Positions 34,251 through 46,599 of a stretch of DNA of 64,000 nucleotides are shown in pieces. Both the position numbers and the translations under genes were made by a program. The notes below the pieces were generated by a model. That model was not told where the DNA came from and searched no databases. It saw only the letters and a list, made by a program, of their open reading frames with translations. The stretch is from Lutjanus erythropterus. Lineage: Eukaryota; Chordata; Actinopteri; Lutjaniformes; Lutjanidae. The DNA lies in contig CM034594.1 in the NCBI GenBank assembly GCA_020091685.1, forward strand, positions 38,069,733 through 38,133,732, in the 5' to 3' direction. The stretch's first letter is position 1; every line of letters begins with the position of its first letter.

Positions 34251-35561
34251 CCATTGGGAACTGGATTTAGGTGAACCAATCACAGAGGAACAGTGGGTCT
34301 CCCCTATCTCACTAATCACTTCCTCATCTTTCTGCCTGAAGCTCAATCTAATACAATTCAAAGTATGTCACTGGCTACATTAATGTATTAATGGCTACAT
34401 TAATGTATCTCTGGGACAAGTAGCCCCCCTTCCTTTACTCAGTGGGTCCAGCAGGTGCTGCTAATACTGGAGGTAGAAAAAAACAAATTTGCTGTGCGTG
34501 GTTCATACCAAAAATTTGAGGAAACATGGTCACCATATTTTAGTTAGTTAGTTATACTAAGGCGCTTACAATCCTGACAAATGATAATTGAAACAACAAT
34601 TGAAACAATAAATAAATAATAATAAAGTGGTTAATTGAATACTGGTGATGTTGCTTTTAAGAGGTCTAGCTTAAAATATATCACTTTAGCTGTATTTTAT
34701 ACACCCAGTTATGTACTGGGTGTGTATATACAAGTGATACAAGTGTATACACGTGTACCTATACATCAACATACACTGTATAGTGAAACATATTAATAAA
34801 AAGAAGGAAACTAAGCTTTACCACACACAATGCTCTCCCTCCATTCTTGGGCTGGTTTTGCAGTATAGTTTTTTTTTTTTTTTGAACTCTTAATTGTTTC
34901 CCCCACGTTTTAGCCACAAAAGCAGGACTATTGTCCTCAATCTCTACCAAGCAAAGTGTTTAGAGACTGACTTGTGAGTCTAGACAAATGTAGACATATA
35001 TGTATAGATATACACACGTACACATACCCAGACTGTGTACACAGATGAATACAAACACTAGGAGGTGGACAAAGCAAGTAAGTAAGTGGAGGACAGACAT
35101 AAGGAAAAGCCTGGTCCATTTAGTCATCATCCTTATGGGCTTGTTGCCCAGCAAGAGAGCCATTATTGGCCCATCGTACCAGTGTCACACTGGCTCACAG
35201 TGAGCGGGCGCACAAGGAAGTACATGTAATTGGCCTTATTTGTAAAGCCATAAACCCAGCAGGGGGGGAACCAGAGAGGTGAGGACAAAGATCCTTGGAG
35301 GTCATGTTGAGCAGACATGGGATGCTACATCCTCTGATAACATGTATTCAAATGAGAACATATACAAATACCACAATAATACTCAAGAGTGACTTTGCAG
35401 AGAGCTGCCTTTGTTGTAGATGTCTACAAATGGTGTAAATAATAAAAAAAAAATCTTTCCAAGTTAGCTGGACTGTCTCTGTCTCCCTCTCTTCAGAGGC
35501 AAAACATGTTAGTAAATAGTTTATTATTTAGACATCCAGCACACATGGAACAACATTAGCA
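34251..35561. other. Upstream sequence, nothing recognised
   Basis: An AT-rich stretch with a T run near 34870-34882 and a few short tandem words (GTTAGTTAGTTA, 34545-34556). No gene. Confidence 0.35.
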
Positions 35562-35725
35562 TTGTTTAGTTGTGCTTCTGGCAAATACAGTACACATACA
35601 GTCCAATATTCATTCTCCTTTTTAGCTCTGTTTTGGTCGCCACCAACTCCTGAGGGAAGTGTATGCCAGTTTAGCTGCTTACTGCTCAACTGTTTTCACC
35701 AGCCAGTCCCTAAATTTGTCAAATT
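35562..35725 (+). repeat. Fragment of a dispersed repeat
   Basis: CTTTTTAGCTCTGTTTTGGT, CACCAACTCCTGAGGGAAG and TTTAGCTGCTTACTGCTC, then TTTTCACCAGCCAGTC, match from memory a repeat common in perciform-like teleosts. No second copy is in the window. The plus-strand frame 35562-35960 crosses it and is not called as a gene. Confidence 0.4.
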
Positions 35726-35772
35726 TAACACAAACCATCAGGAGATTTGTCGTCTCCTGATGGTTTGTGTTA
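35726..35772. other. Perfect 20-bp inverted repeat (hairpin)
   Basis: TAACACAAACCATCAGGAGA at 35726-35745 is followed by a 7-base loop (TTTGTCG) and the exact reverse complement at 35753-35772. There are no mismatches or bulges. It could form a stem-loop in RNA or a cruciform in DNA. No flanking direct repeat marks it as a transposon end. Confidence 0.9.
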
Positions 35773-36777
35773 TTCACTCTTGTGTCTGCAGTCTGTTTAA
35801 CAATCTACAGCTGAGCCAGGCCTGTGATTTTAGTTTTTCTGAACAATTAGTTTGTTGTTCACAACAGATTTTAATGTCTCATTCATTCAAGCAAATGTTT
35901 GCACATGTTTTGGCACATGTGCAAAAGAGTAAGTGCGATTGTCTACAATTTGCCCAATGACCACTTGGCTCCCTGATCAAAGCTGATGAGTTCATCCTCA
36001 GTGAAATGATCAAACTCTTCACAGCTTCTAAATATCCTTTCATCATTTGAGCAGTCACATGCAAAATGATCCTTTCATTTGTCAAAATCTGTCAGGCATA
36101 AATGTGTATTCTGGAAATATCTATGACATGGAATGTTTCTGATGTTGTCTAAATTGGCCAGGTGACAGTAATGATCCAGGAAGATTTTTTTTTCTTTACA
36201 GTACATGTAACACATTGCTACACAAATAATTTACTGTATAGACAAATCTGGCGATCACCCTGTTACTGCGGTGGTACATTGTGACGTCACCATTGGTGTC
36301 TGCTGGTTGGGTCTAGAAGAGAACCCCAAATTTGTGACTTTTTTTGTGAGATTTTTCATGGGTTCTGTCTGAACCTTCACTCTCACAGATCTGAATAACT
36401 GGTCTTGTTAACTCCCAGTACTTCACCAGATTCATCTATAAACAGAGATTTATGAATACAAAACATTTCCAGTGTTGACTGTCACAATGAAAAAAAAAAC
36501 ACATCTAAACCGTTTGACCGGTACAACTCACACTTTGCAATTTGGTGGCATAGACCAATATACTGACACAATAACTTGGTTTTGAAGCATAAATTAAATG
36601 TTTTGGGTGAGTTACTACCTTTTGCAAACATGCAATAGAGTTATGATGGCCTGTGAAACTGCTGAGACAATCGCACTTACAGTTGTTGATGTTAAAAATG
36701 AGTCAAAACAATTGAGAAAAACTGTAAAATAAAAAATATATAAGTAAGAATATTGCAACACTAGCACACAAGGGATG
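35773..36777. other. Upstream sequence, nothing recognised
   Basis: No gene or repeat was identified. Confidence 0.35.
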
Positions 36778-36990
36778 TAATGGTCTGCAGTTTAGAGAGT
36801 GTGAGGTAGAGACGGACACAAGGTCGTTGGTTCAACTTCTCAGAACAGCAGCAAAAAAGAGTAAATGAGCAACATTCCCCGCTGCCTCACAGCTACCATC
36901 ACAATGGCACTGACTAAATCATAGAAGAATGTGGCTGAGCTGGGCAACTTCCAGGTAACTACATGCTTTTTAACCTGAATAAATAAAGAT
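36778..36990 (+). mobile_element. tRNA-derived SINE-like sequence
   Basis: TGGTCTGCAGTTTAGAGAGT resembles a SINE A-box region, and TCGTTGGTTCAACTTCTC (B-box-like GGTTCAACTTC at 36829-36839) lies about 45 bp downstream, the usual Pol III promoter arrangement. The body follows with GTAAATGAGCAACATTCCCC. Diverged; its end is not certain. Confidence 0.5.
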
Positions 36991-37043
36991 ATTATGAAGC
37001 AAATGCTGATATTATTACTTCATATTCTTCTCCCCTTTTCTCT

Positions 37044-37517
37044 TTAAAGGGACAGTTCCCGCCTTCAGTGCTATTTATCAATCTTTTTTATTTTTGCAGA
37101 GTTTTGGAGATATCAGCTGCACAGATGTCTGCCTTCTCCAGTAGTATGGGGCTAAATGGCACTCAGCTTATGGTGCTCAAAGCACCAAGAAATACATTTG
37201 AAAAATTCAAAACCAGTGTCTCTTTCCAAAAATCATGAACTGATTACTCAATATAATCCACCGACCTTGTTGTGAGCAGTTTTATGTAAAAACTATTTTT
37301 TTTTCAATCAGAAAGACAGTAGTTCTGGTAGATTGTACTGCAGACAGAAAGTAGTTCCCACATGAACCTGCTCGCAACAAGGTCTGTGGATTATCTTGAG
37401 AGAAGGCACACATCTGTACAGAGGATATCCAAAATTCTGCAACTCACACCAAAAAAATCTCGGGGGATAAATAGCACTACAGCACTATTTTGATTTTGAG
37501 GTGAACTGTCCCTTTAA
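37044..37517 (+). mobile_element. Complete TTAA-flanked non-autonomous DNA transposon, 474 bp
   Basis: The inverted ends are TTAAAGGGACAGTTC and GAACTGTCCCTTTAA, with TTAA at both edges as the probable target duplication. TTAA targets are used by Kolobok and piggyBac elements; the family is not resolved. Inner words are shared with 17490-17676, 19564-19945, 20640-20788 and 59768-59885. An internal inverted repeat (37290-37375) contains AAAACTATTTTT and AAAGTAGTTCCCA words. Confidence 0.8.
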
Positions 37518-38560
37518 TGTCTTTCTGCTTCTCATTCCTCCTGCCTCCTTTCCTAGTAAAGTTGTCCCCGAACAATGCACCACGTCAAAGTTATGCAACA
37601 AAATGCACCACCTGGTGACCTGACTGTTAAAAGACATTTAGCTAAATACACTCACAGCATATTAAGCAATTAATGCTGGCATGCGCATCATGTGTCCGTG
37701 TGCATGTGCACCTCCACTAAACCAGGATTTGCCCGACAAACATCTGGGAATCATGAATAGAAAGAGAATAAAGCGCTCGACACAGCTGTAAAGGCCCCAG
37801 CTACTCCGCTCCCCCGCTCCCTTCCTGCCTCTCCCTGCTTTCCAGACTGTCTGTTTCTTATCGTCCCAACACCTTCCCATAGGAGCTGTGGGCTTACAGC
37901 AGCAGAGGGCGGGAGAGAGGGTGAGAACACGGGGAAGAAAGTAGATGGAAATGCAGATTAATGTACAGTAAAAAAAAAAAAATCCCAGGGGATTACAACA
38001 ATCACATCAGCTTGTACAAATACGTGCCCATGGAAAATTCACATCATTATTCTACATATTGAAGTTGGTCTGGACTTAATGTTTGTACCAGCATGAGTGC
38101 AGCCAGATGGTCAATGTGCAATTTGTTCCCAACACTTAGAATTCATGTTGTGTGTCAGAAAACAATGTTTCTAATAAATTATTGATATGGAAAGGCCTAT
38201 TTTTCATCTAGAGTGTTTATTATTCACAATATAAACAGATAGTGACAGTGCAAGTGCTTTGAAATGAATCATTTTATTAAACAATGGGCAAATGCATGTA
38301 TGGTATTTATACAGAGTGCTTTCATAGGTTATACAATATAATATATAATATAATTTGTGCATCACCTCAGCTATGTGGGAACATAACAGGACAAGTTAGC
38401 AGGCCCCTTTGATTAGCCACATCCCGGCCTCACTGTCACTCTGCTAGACCCCTCTTGAGAAGAACGACTAGTTCACAGCATCCTGACGTCATACATTTCC
38501 CACAATTCTCAGAGGTATTTCTTAACTAAGTTTGTGAATTTCTCTCATTGCTGTTTCCTG
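37518..38560. other. Upstream sequence, nothing recognised
   Basis: No gene or confident repeat. Confidence 0.35.
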
Positions 38561-38920
38561 AGTCACAGTGAGCCTATAGCAGTATTTTTATCCCTTCCTA
38601 TGCGGCCTTGCCTTGACCGCGCTCTTTGCAATAGCTGATAAGGTTGTTGTGAAACAACTGCTGACATCCTGTCAGCTCAGAGTGCGATCCGCCCCTCAGG
38701 TGCAACGGTCTGATCCAGGATGCCGTGGAGAGGGTCCCTATGTGTGGGCACAAAATGTCTCCGGTTTCCCATTGTTTGGCCAGCCTGAGTCCCACTTCTG
38801 TTTCATTTTCCTTGCCGGGCATTATCCAGGAGCAGCCTGAAGTCCCAACTGCAGCATGACTCTTACCCGCTCACTTCTTCTTCTCCTGAGGTGGTCACCT
38901 ACGGCAGTGCGTCCAGCTGA
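38560..38920. other. Unique, GC-richer block; candidate conserved non-coding element
   Basis: The stretch lacks repeat words found elsewhere in the window and is GC-richer than its surroundings. It has open frames on both strands (38598-38822 minus, 38613-38840 plus), neither with a known domain. Coding or regulatory status cannot be decided from one sequence. Confidence 0.3.
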
Positions 38921-38932
38921 TCTGACTACATC

Positions 38933-38956
38933 ACATCACATCACATCACATAACAT
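38933..38956. repeat. (CATCA)n short tandem repeat
   Basis: About five CATCA units ending in CATAAC. Confidence 0.85.
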
Positions 38957-39149
38957 TTTTGTTTTCCAATGCTTACAAGTGTATTTCTGTCATTGGTGAT
39001 GCATAATTGGGCAATAAAGCTGAAAAAAATAACAGCAACACAACTAAATGTTATTATAGCATTATTAATGTGGATATATTTGATATGAGCATGATTCAAT
39101 TAACAGTCACAATCAGGATTATCAGAGAGCACCACATGCCCTATCTACA

Positions 39150-39255
39150 GGTCGGGGTCACCATAAAGTAAATAGTGGAAGCCAATGCAGAAATGCCTTA
39201 AACCTGCATTCTTTCTAATGGCCAGCAGGGGGCGACTGCACAGGTTTCAAAAACA
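39150..39255 (-). repeat. Fragment of a dispersed repeat (CCCTGCTGG type)
   Basis: On the minus strand it reads TCGCCCCCTGCTGGCCATTA, GAAAGAATGCAGG and GCATTGGCTTCCAC. The plus-strand copy at 62385-62460 has TGCCCTCTGCTGGTCATTAG and CACTGGCTTCACTTTTCAGA. A known-type teleost repeat (from memory). Confidence 0.6.
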
Positions 39256-40969
39256 AGTCTGATTATAAGTATGTTTGTTGCAAAAATTACTTTAATTTAT
39301 TACCTCAGAAAACAATTTCCAAATGGGTTTCTGTCTCAATCGCTAGTTTCAAGTCTTCCTCAATTCAGCATGATGTTCACTTTGTAAATTATGGTCCCAT
39401 TTAGAGCAAAATAGACAATAAGCAGGTGGGTTCATCCAGCACAACACACAGGGCTCAGTGCTGATCAAATATGGATCAGTATCTGTTACTACATTGCCTA
39501 TTTCTTGCCTCAGATGTTTTTAAAATCATATATTAGTGTACTGTTTAGCTGTAAAATAAAAAGATTGCGACCAGGCAGCTGCCATTTCTTTTTCCAGCTG
39601 AGCAGATGAGCCAAAACCAAGCTGCACCCAACTTGCAAGCTCCACGCTCTCCTCAGTACTGTGCATGCTTGGCTGGGGTATGTGGTGAGTATGTCATCAA
39701 ATGCATTCACTTTTAAGAACTTTTTTTTTGCCAAAATATCTGTCTTTGGCGTTTGAAGATGTTGGCCTAATGTGGCTGGAATGAGTAAAATTTTAAATAT
39801 GTCAGCAGTGAAGCTCAGATGGGACTGAAAGGTCATCTAACTCAAGCGTTGTTATGCAGATGGTCAATCCAACAAATTTTTGTTGAGGCCAGTGTTTAAT
39901 CCCTCCTGCGGGGGTCAGTCAGGCCAAAGTGTGAGTGAGGGCGTGTGTGTGTCTGTACACAAAGGCATACAGTACAACATTTAAGCTGTAGTGTTACTGT
40001 CGGTACTCCAGGGAGCAACACACTACTAATCCCTTCATAATAGGTAGGATTTAAATTCAAGTTGACAGTTATTTCTTTTAAAAAGTGAAGGTCTCTGATC
40101 AATGTGTGCATGTGTGTGTCTGTGCTTATGAATGGGAGCACGTCCACCTATATGCTCCTGTCTGGGATCGATAAAGTTTTACCATCACCAGCGCAGAGTA
40201 CATGACACACACACTATTTGTACACACGTCCATCAATATTCATGAATGATGTATGTGCACATGTTTGTGCCTGCAGATTTGCATCGCACACAGACTTGCA
40301 TACATACCTGGGGCTCAGGGGTCATTAAGGGGGGTGGAACTCTGCCAAGAAAAAATACTGCCTCTCCCTATGAACAATATTATGTTGTCAGATTAAAACA
40401 GCATTTTGTTATTATAGAAATTTATGGAAAGTAATTCTTCTAAAACAGGATCTATATGATTTGACAGACAATCAGTTTCAGATGGCTGCTGCGTAAGTGT
40501 GTTGTGTTTTCATTACACAGCACAGTCACCACCTACAACGAATACTCTGTTCTGCTCTGTTCTTGATGCGTAACATGACTGTGGAACATGAACGGCATGA
40601 GCAGCAGCAGCTGCCGCTCAGTGTGTGCGAGAGGGATAGAGTCAGACACAAAAAGAGAGGTCTTTGTTGAGCAGAGAAACACGATCTGGGTACCTGGATT
40701 CCTTCATGTGCATGTGTGTGCAAATGTGCATTTTTGTCTGTTTCACAAACATGCATTAGGTCCTTGCATGTGTGTCCTGCATCTGTCTTTGTGTGTACGT
40801 ACACAAAAGCGTCCCACAGTTGGAGCAGAGACCGTGGCCTTAAGGATTTTGTATTGTGCACAGCAAAACATCAAATGCCACTGAATGCTTCCAAGGTGGA
40901 TCTGTATAACATCTGTGGCTTTGGTCCACTGGGCTTTTTTTTTTCTCTTAGCATGCCTACAAGGTTAGA
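39256..40969. other. Upstream sequence, nothing recognised
   Basis: Only short CA/GT-rich frames, for example 40526-40884 on both strands. No gene. Confidence 0.35.
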
Positions 40970-41056
40970 CCAGTGGTGGACTCGAGGGGGGGTTATCACC
41001 TCCCTGATAATTTTTCTACTTTTGACTGCTCCCGCCCCCTTCAGTCCACCAGTGGT
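40970..41056. mobile_element. Very short (about 87 bp) inverted-repeat element
   Basis: CCAGTGGTGGACT at the left and AGTCCACCAGTGG at the right are inverted repeats around a 60-bp core. The ends resemble hAT termini (CAGTGGTGGA), so it may be an internal-deletion remnant. No target duplication was verified. Confidence 0.5.
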
Positions 41057-41439
41057 GAAACAGTTGAAGTTTTGGTAGGTTTACGTACAAAAACTACTTA
41101 GGTAGGTAGATTAGGCAGGTTTAGAAAAATACCATGTTTGGGGTCCATGACACAGAAGTGTTTCGACTGTCATAACCACCCATATATAAAGTAGAAACAA
41201 AACTATCTAAATAAAAATCTTATTTAATCTGATTTCATGGAGGAGCCAACCCAGTGGCAGCTTGAGGAGAACTAAATAGAAACAGATGGTCTTGCTTGGT
41301 TCTGCAGGTCATGTAGAGGCACTGGTATTAAATTAAGGCTGTTTCGTGACCAGTTAAGATCTCCTCGTAGTAACTTTAAACGTGAGAATTTGCTGCTTTT
41401 CTTTCTTTTTTTTTACAATGGTAAATTAATTGGGTTTTG

Positions 41440-41599
41440 GACTGTTGGTTGGACAAAAGAAGCAGTTTGAAGACATTAGTACAGGCTGTGGGAAAATGTG
41501 ATGAGCTTTTTCCCACATTTTCTTGACATTAATCGATTAAGCGTGAAAATAACCAGCAGATTGAAGGATAATGAAAATAATCATTAGTTGCAGCCCTGA
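41440..41599. mobile_element. Right-arm fragment of the palindromic GCTGCAACTAATGAT element
   Basis: ATTAATCGATTAAGCG, ATAATGAAAATAATCATTAG and TTGCAGCCCTG match the right end of the element at 1806-2898. The left end is missing. Confidence 0.65.
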
Positions 41600-43699
41600 T
41601 TCCATTGAAATTATGCTTTACGTGCAAAATTAATGGCTTTTGTGTGGGATGTAATTTAGGTTTTCATATACTGGATTTTTACAAAGAACAGTGAATTATT
41701 CTTTTCCATTATTGTAAAATATTTTTTTAGGCAGCAGAAGCACATTTTTAGATCAGACATGTTACATCCACAGTGTCTTATGTTTTGCTGGGATCGCTGT
41801 CCACTGATATTTTTCTATTCAATATGTGCACATAAGTGCGCATGAAAAAAGAAAAGGTTTTGGCTCGTGCAAAATGAGTCAAACATGGATTATAAAGCAG
41901 AGAGTGTGTGGGCTGTGTTTTTGTAAAGGAGTATCACTGTATGCTCACTCCGTCTGTCTACTCATTGGAAAGCTCCCTCATGCAGGCAACTCTCATCCCA
42001 TGCCAGCATTGATGTCATAAGTGGCCCCATTTCTCTGCCTCCTATTGGTCCGTTCAGCGTGACACCGCTCTCCTGTTTGACGTACAGTTAACAAACTCGC
42101 GTCACTGTAGTAAGTGGTCTGATCTCTCTCCCTCTCCCTCTCACACCTTTCAGCTTTTTTTTTTTTCCCTTTTCAGTCATTTGTTTCTGCCCTCTCTTCT
42201 TCTCATGCTGCAGTAAAAGGAAACACCCAGTGAGCCGTTTGCTGATTGGCTCAGACAAAAGCAGCCAGTGATGCGTGTAGCTGTCAGAAACAGGAATAGA
42301 CCTCCATACAGCAGGACCTAGTGTGTTTGTGTGTGTGTGCCTGCGTTCAGTGTGTGTTTATATCACAGATCTCATCACAAAGGAGAGCCCGCCATGAGCG
42401 CGGGTGGCGATAAGTGCCTACGTCACACCTCTTAGTCTGAGTGTGTGTATATGGTCATGTGTCCTCTTGCATGAAACATCCTCTGCTATTGTATTCCTGA
42501 TTCTGCTTCCACCTGATCCATACTTGCTTTGATATTTCATTCACTACAAAGATTGAATGGATCTTTATATTCATCTGTAGGAACCTTCAATAAAATAACA
42601 ATTATTATAAAACAAGCTGCTCTAAAAGAGAAATCTTCCTTGTATCATTAAAAAATCATTACACACGTGGATTAGACATGATCCAATGATGAGATTAAAT
42701 CCAAAAATGTAGAGAATCGATACAGTAGAATAAAACTTCACAAACTTTATCAGAGAAGACCATGTGGAAATCTGGAACATTAGTTGAACTGCCACCCTCC
42801 GCCGGCCCAAATATGGATCTGCATTGAATTTCTGCATCAAATTCCAGCTGACCAACTACATTTTATTACCCAGTTAATGTTAATAATTTATTAATTAAAT
42901 CATTAATTACAGCATTCTAAGGTCTGTTATATCTGTGTAACAGGCTGTTGCTATGGACACAGCTCTGATCATAGACTAATGGAGGAACTATAAAATCATT
43001 GTTAAATCACAAAAAAATATTTTAAAAATTAATATCTTGTGCCAAATTATTGATTTGTTTCGGTACATAATCACGTTACAAGCAGGATAATGAACTGTGA
43101 GCAGGTCATTATTGTGAAATAATCCCCCTCAGGTTGATGCAGGACTCCCCGACGCAAAGGGGTCCTTCATCATGATATAAAACATTTAAAAAAATACATT
43201 TCAAACGTAATACTGATCAGTTGATTGACTAAACCATCTAAAAATCCATTTATAGTTATACAATTATGCTGAAGTGATACATATGGATACAACAGGACTT
43301 GAGATCCAGGGCAACTTGACGTAACGTATATAAAAATACTTGTATTCTGGTGTTAAAAAATAAAGATACTAAACAGTAGGAAGAACTGGCCACACTGGCC
43401 ACAAATTTACCACAAATATTCAGTCTTTCCAAGGCAGGACTGGATTATTAAGTGTAACAATTGTGTAAAATAAAATACTTAAAGCCTTTTATGGAACATG
43501 CATTTCATATTAATTCAAGCCATTTTTAGGGTCCTACGAAGCAGCATCACAGAGAATTCATCACGGACATTACGTATCTCCACCTGATAAAGAAAGCTCA
43601 CGAGCAGCTATATTTCTTAAGTGAACTTCAAGTAAGAAGATAAAACTCCTGTACCAAGTTCATGTTAACTTTTACAGCATCAGGGATTTCAGGGAGGTG
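41600..43699. other. Upstream sequence, nothing recognised
   Basis: Includes a pyrimidine-rich stretch (42118-42180) and a GT tract (42324-42340). No gene. Confidence 0.35.
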
Positions 43700-43887
43700 A
43701 GGTTCCTGCGCAGATCCCAAAGGATATTAAAAGACAACACAAACTCCAGACAAAGCTTGTTCATCTGCTGCCATCTGCCAAGAGATACAGAAGTATCTGC
43801 TGTCGTACCACCAGACTGAAGAGCAGCTTCTTCCCTCAGGCTGTGAGACTTCTTAATTCATCCTCAGCACTCCTCCATGCAAAATAG
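43678..43887 (+). pseudogene. LINE ORF2 3' end fragment with native stop
   Basis: In one frame SIRDFREVRFLRRSQRILKD (43677-43736), then after a +1 shift LVHLLPSAKRYRSICCRTTR, LKSSFFPQAVRLLNSSSALL and HAK before TAG at 43885-43887. The 'LPSxxRYRS...FFPQAVRLLN' block is the signature C-terminus of L2/Rex1-type teleost LINEs. The fragment is 5'-truncated and frameshifted. Confidence 0.8.
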
Positions 43888-43979
43888 TTTCTTTTATTTT
43901 TATTTCTGCTACTTATTAGTTAGTCAACCAATAAACTATATATACATTTTGTATATAACATTTATTTTTGTGAAAAATA

Positions 43980-44405
43980 GAGTGGTGATTCCTCCTGCCC
44001 CTGGTGGTTCCCCCCAGGTGACCTCATGTTTAAAAAAAAAGACACAGAAGTGCCCTGTTGGATGCTAGATAAAATGTGGTAAAATGCCCTCTATATGCTC
44101 TTCCAGTGGAGAAACTGTGATAAAGTACCATCTAAACTGTGTTTCCAATGGACAAAAAAATGATAAAGTGCTCTCTGGAGTGCCCTTCCAGTGGACAAAA
44201 CATCTCTATGTTGCACTTTTAGTGGAGAAAATGTGATAAAGTGGCATCTATAGTGCCCTTCCAGTGGAGAAAGTAAATTGCCCTCTGTCTAAAACAGAGA
44301 TTATACGGTTGCACCGTGATTGCATCACTATTTTCGCCCCACTGGTGCCCGTATTTATTTATTTATTTGCCCCTGCCCCTCAGTCAGCCTGAGATCCTTG
44401 TACAG
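43980..44405 (-). repeat. Inverted copy of the 42-bp minisatellite element
   Basis: 44053-44285 contains 5-6 units with CCCTTCCAGTGGACAAAA and TGTGATAAAGTGCCATCTA cores, the reverse complement of the array at 30655-31175. 44325-44398 (CGCCCCACTGGTGCCC, GCCCCTGCCCCTCAGTCAGC) is the inverted counterpart of the left flank at 30490-30545, so the array and flank travel together. Confidence 0.8.
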
Positions 44406-45514
44406 TTACAGTAAAATGTAGAGTACAGAAGGATTTAGTCCCTTTGAATGACACACAGAAGTGGTAGCTGCTAGTCTGAATCTGGCTTCAGTTCAGTTTT
44501 CCCTCGTGTCTCAGGAAAGACCAAGGCAGAAACATATCGATCACAACGTTCAGACCGTGTGACAGTGTGAGCGGTTTAAGAAACACCGGGCCCCTTGATA
44601 ACAGGGTTGTCACGCTTGAATGCCATAAAGTGATCTTAACATTATTGCCAATCAAATGCATTGACTTAATTTCACTCCCAGTGAATCCATCTGTAAATGC
44701 ATTTCTTTTTAGTCAGCAGTGTTCAAATAGTTAAGATGATTCAGAAAAGATTTGATTTTTAAAAGCTGCATCTGGCGGTTTGTTCTAACTTCACTGGTTC
44801 ATATTATCCTGTGATGCGTGTTCATATCATGTGGTCTGACTCAGTGTCCTATCTTTTTTTCAAATGGTGATGAGGAAGACCACATTATTTTTCCTTCAGC
44901 GGTCTTTCACATGGCTTACCACTGATATTGAGCGGGTGTGTAGTGTGTGTGTGTGTGTGTGTGAGGGGGGGGTCTGCTGGTGCATTTGCATGCGTGTGGA
45001 TGTCAGAAGTTACATGAGAGGTGCATCGCATGTGGGTCTGTTTTAGCATTCATGCATATGTGAGTAAATGTTTGCATGGCACAGGATGAGGACATGCATG
45101 AGGGAGCACCCGCGTGCAAACTGCATCCTACATGCAAATTAAGGATGGTGACTTTCTCTTTCTGTTTTTTTTTCTTTTACAGATCAAACAATCTCATAAT
45201 GTGCTCAGTTTCAGATTAATGTCTCACATGGGGAAAATATTGTGATGCTGCTTTTCCATTTGGCTCAACTGTATATATAGATACATGCTTATACAGTAAG
45301 TTATCTGCATGTAACTCTAATTTTATTACTATGTAAATTGTATTTCAACAGACTTCGCTATTGATTTAGCCAGCCAGTGGGTAGGATGATCTAAATACTG
45401 AGATGACTGACAGTCCAGCTGTGTCACTCCCTCTGAACTCAGTGAACTCAGAACAAGGGAGGAGTTTTCGTAGTTAAACTTTGGGGGCCCAGGTTTCATA
45501 CATATTCAAAAGAG
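44406..45514. other. Upstream sequence with GT microsatellite, no gene
   Basis: A pure GT tract at 44943-44963 is followed by a G run. Nothing else recognised. Confidence 0.4.
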
Positions 45515-45554
45515 TGAATGAATGAATGAATGAATGAATGAATGAATGAATGAA
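45515..45554. repeat. (TGAA)10 microsatellite
   Basis: Ten uninterrupted TGAA units. Confidence 0.95.
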
Positions 45555-45599
45555 ACAATCAATGAATCAATTAATTTATTTGATGATATTTGATGAATG

Positions 45600-46185
45600 A
45601 CACTACACTGCAATCATTGCATACATTAAAATGGAAATATATTTACTGCAATAAGTCATAAAAATGGCTGTAACTATATGCCATCAGCGATTAAGGAAAC
45701 ATGCTAAATAATACTACAGCGGCGGTGTCCTCCCTTAAAATTTCTATTCCAGCTTTGTATTGTTGTGTTCTTGTTTACCTGTTTCACATTAATTCAAGTT
45801 CAAACTAATGCCGAATGTTTGCAGAATGAGTCAGTTTCTGTTTATGAGTCGTAATAAATCATTAATAATATTGTAATGGAAGTAGAGGTTTATTATGCTT
45901 AAATTGAGCAAAATGTCATGGAGTCTGGCAGGCTGTAAGGCAGGCAGTGAGTAAACTCCAGCTCCAGGGTGTGTATTTTTGGAGCAGCGGGCTTTTATTG
46001 TCAGGACAACAGGCTTAAATTTACATTTATAGACAGCTGACAGTGATAAACAGCTGATTAATAATGCACTCCTCTTGTGCTCCTGCAGTGTTCCTGCAGC
46101 CTGCCTGAGATTCCTCGAGTCTGGGGAGGAAGTGGCACGGGGAAACAACTCCCTTCCACCATAGACTGTATATTAAGTCATTTTT
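45600..46185 (+). repeat. Dispersed repeat, shared with the window's right end
   Basis: Colinear with 63420-63945. Shared words include TGTTTCACATTAATTC-type sequence, AATGGAGTCTGGCAGGC-type sequence, TGTGTATTTT, GGAGC, CTTGCAGCCTGCCTGAG (first base differs), GAGTCTGGGGAGGA and GGGGAAACAACTC. A third, shorter relative lies at 63170-63345. Not coding. Confidence 0.7.
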
Positions 46186-46599
46186 CAACCTATTTAATAT
46201 ACAGTCTAGGGCTGAAATCTCTTTGGACTGCTAGACTCATTGTTGGAGGCACAATTGTTACACATTGCTATTTTGAAAACCACAGAGGATGGAAATCCAA
46301 AAGTGAGGGTGACATTCTGAAAAATTTAGGACAGTCCCAAATTACAAGCAACTGTCCTGAATCATGTCCTGTTACTGATACAGTGACTGATAATATGAAC
46401 AACATATGAGTCTCTGAAAGTGTTCTGATCAAATCAGTTATGAAGGCTATCATTCCAGCTTTTAAAACTTTCCTAATCAATCAAATGTATTGTCACTTTT
46501 TTCACTGAATAGATGAAAAGTGTCTGTTCCTGGGTGTGAATAGGCACACAGCAGCAATATGACTATTCACACCCATTCCCCTTGTTTCTGGCCATAAAT

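Noticed and set aside
34053-34383. Overlapping open frames on both strands (about 100 codons each)
   Set aside because: They lie in the right end of a transposon with CTTTTCCA-type termini; no transposase signature.
35562-35960. 132-codon plus-strand open frame
   Set aside because: It crosses a dispersed repeat fragment and the perfect hairpin, and its Cys-rich translation has no recognisable fold.
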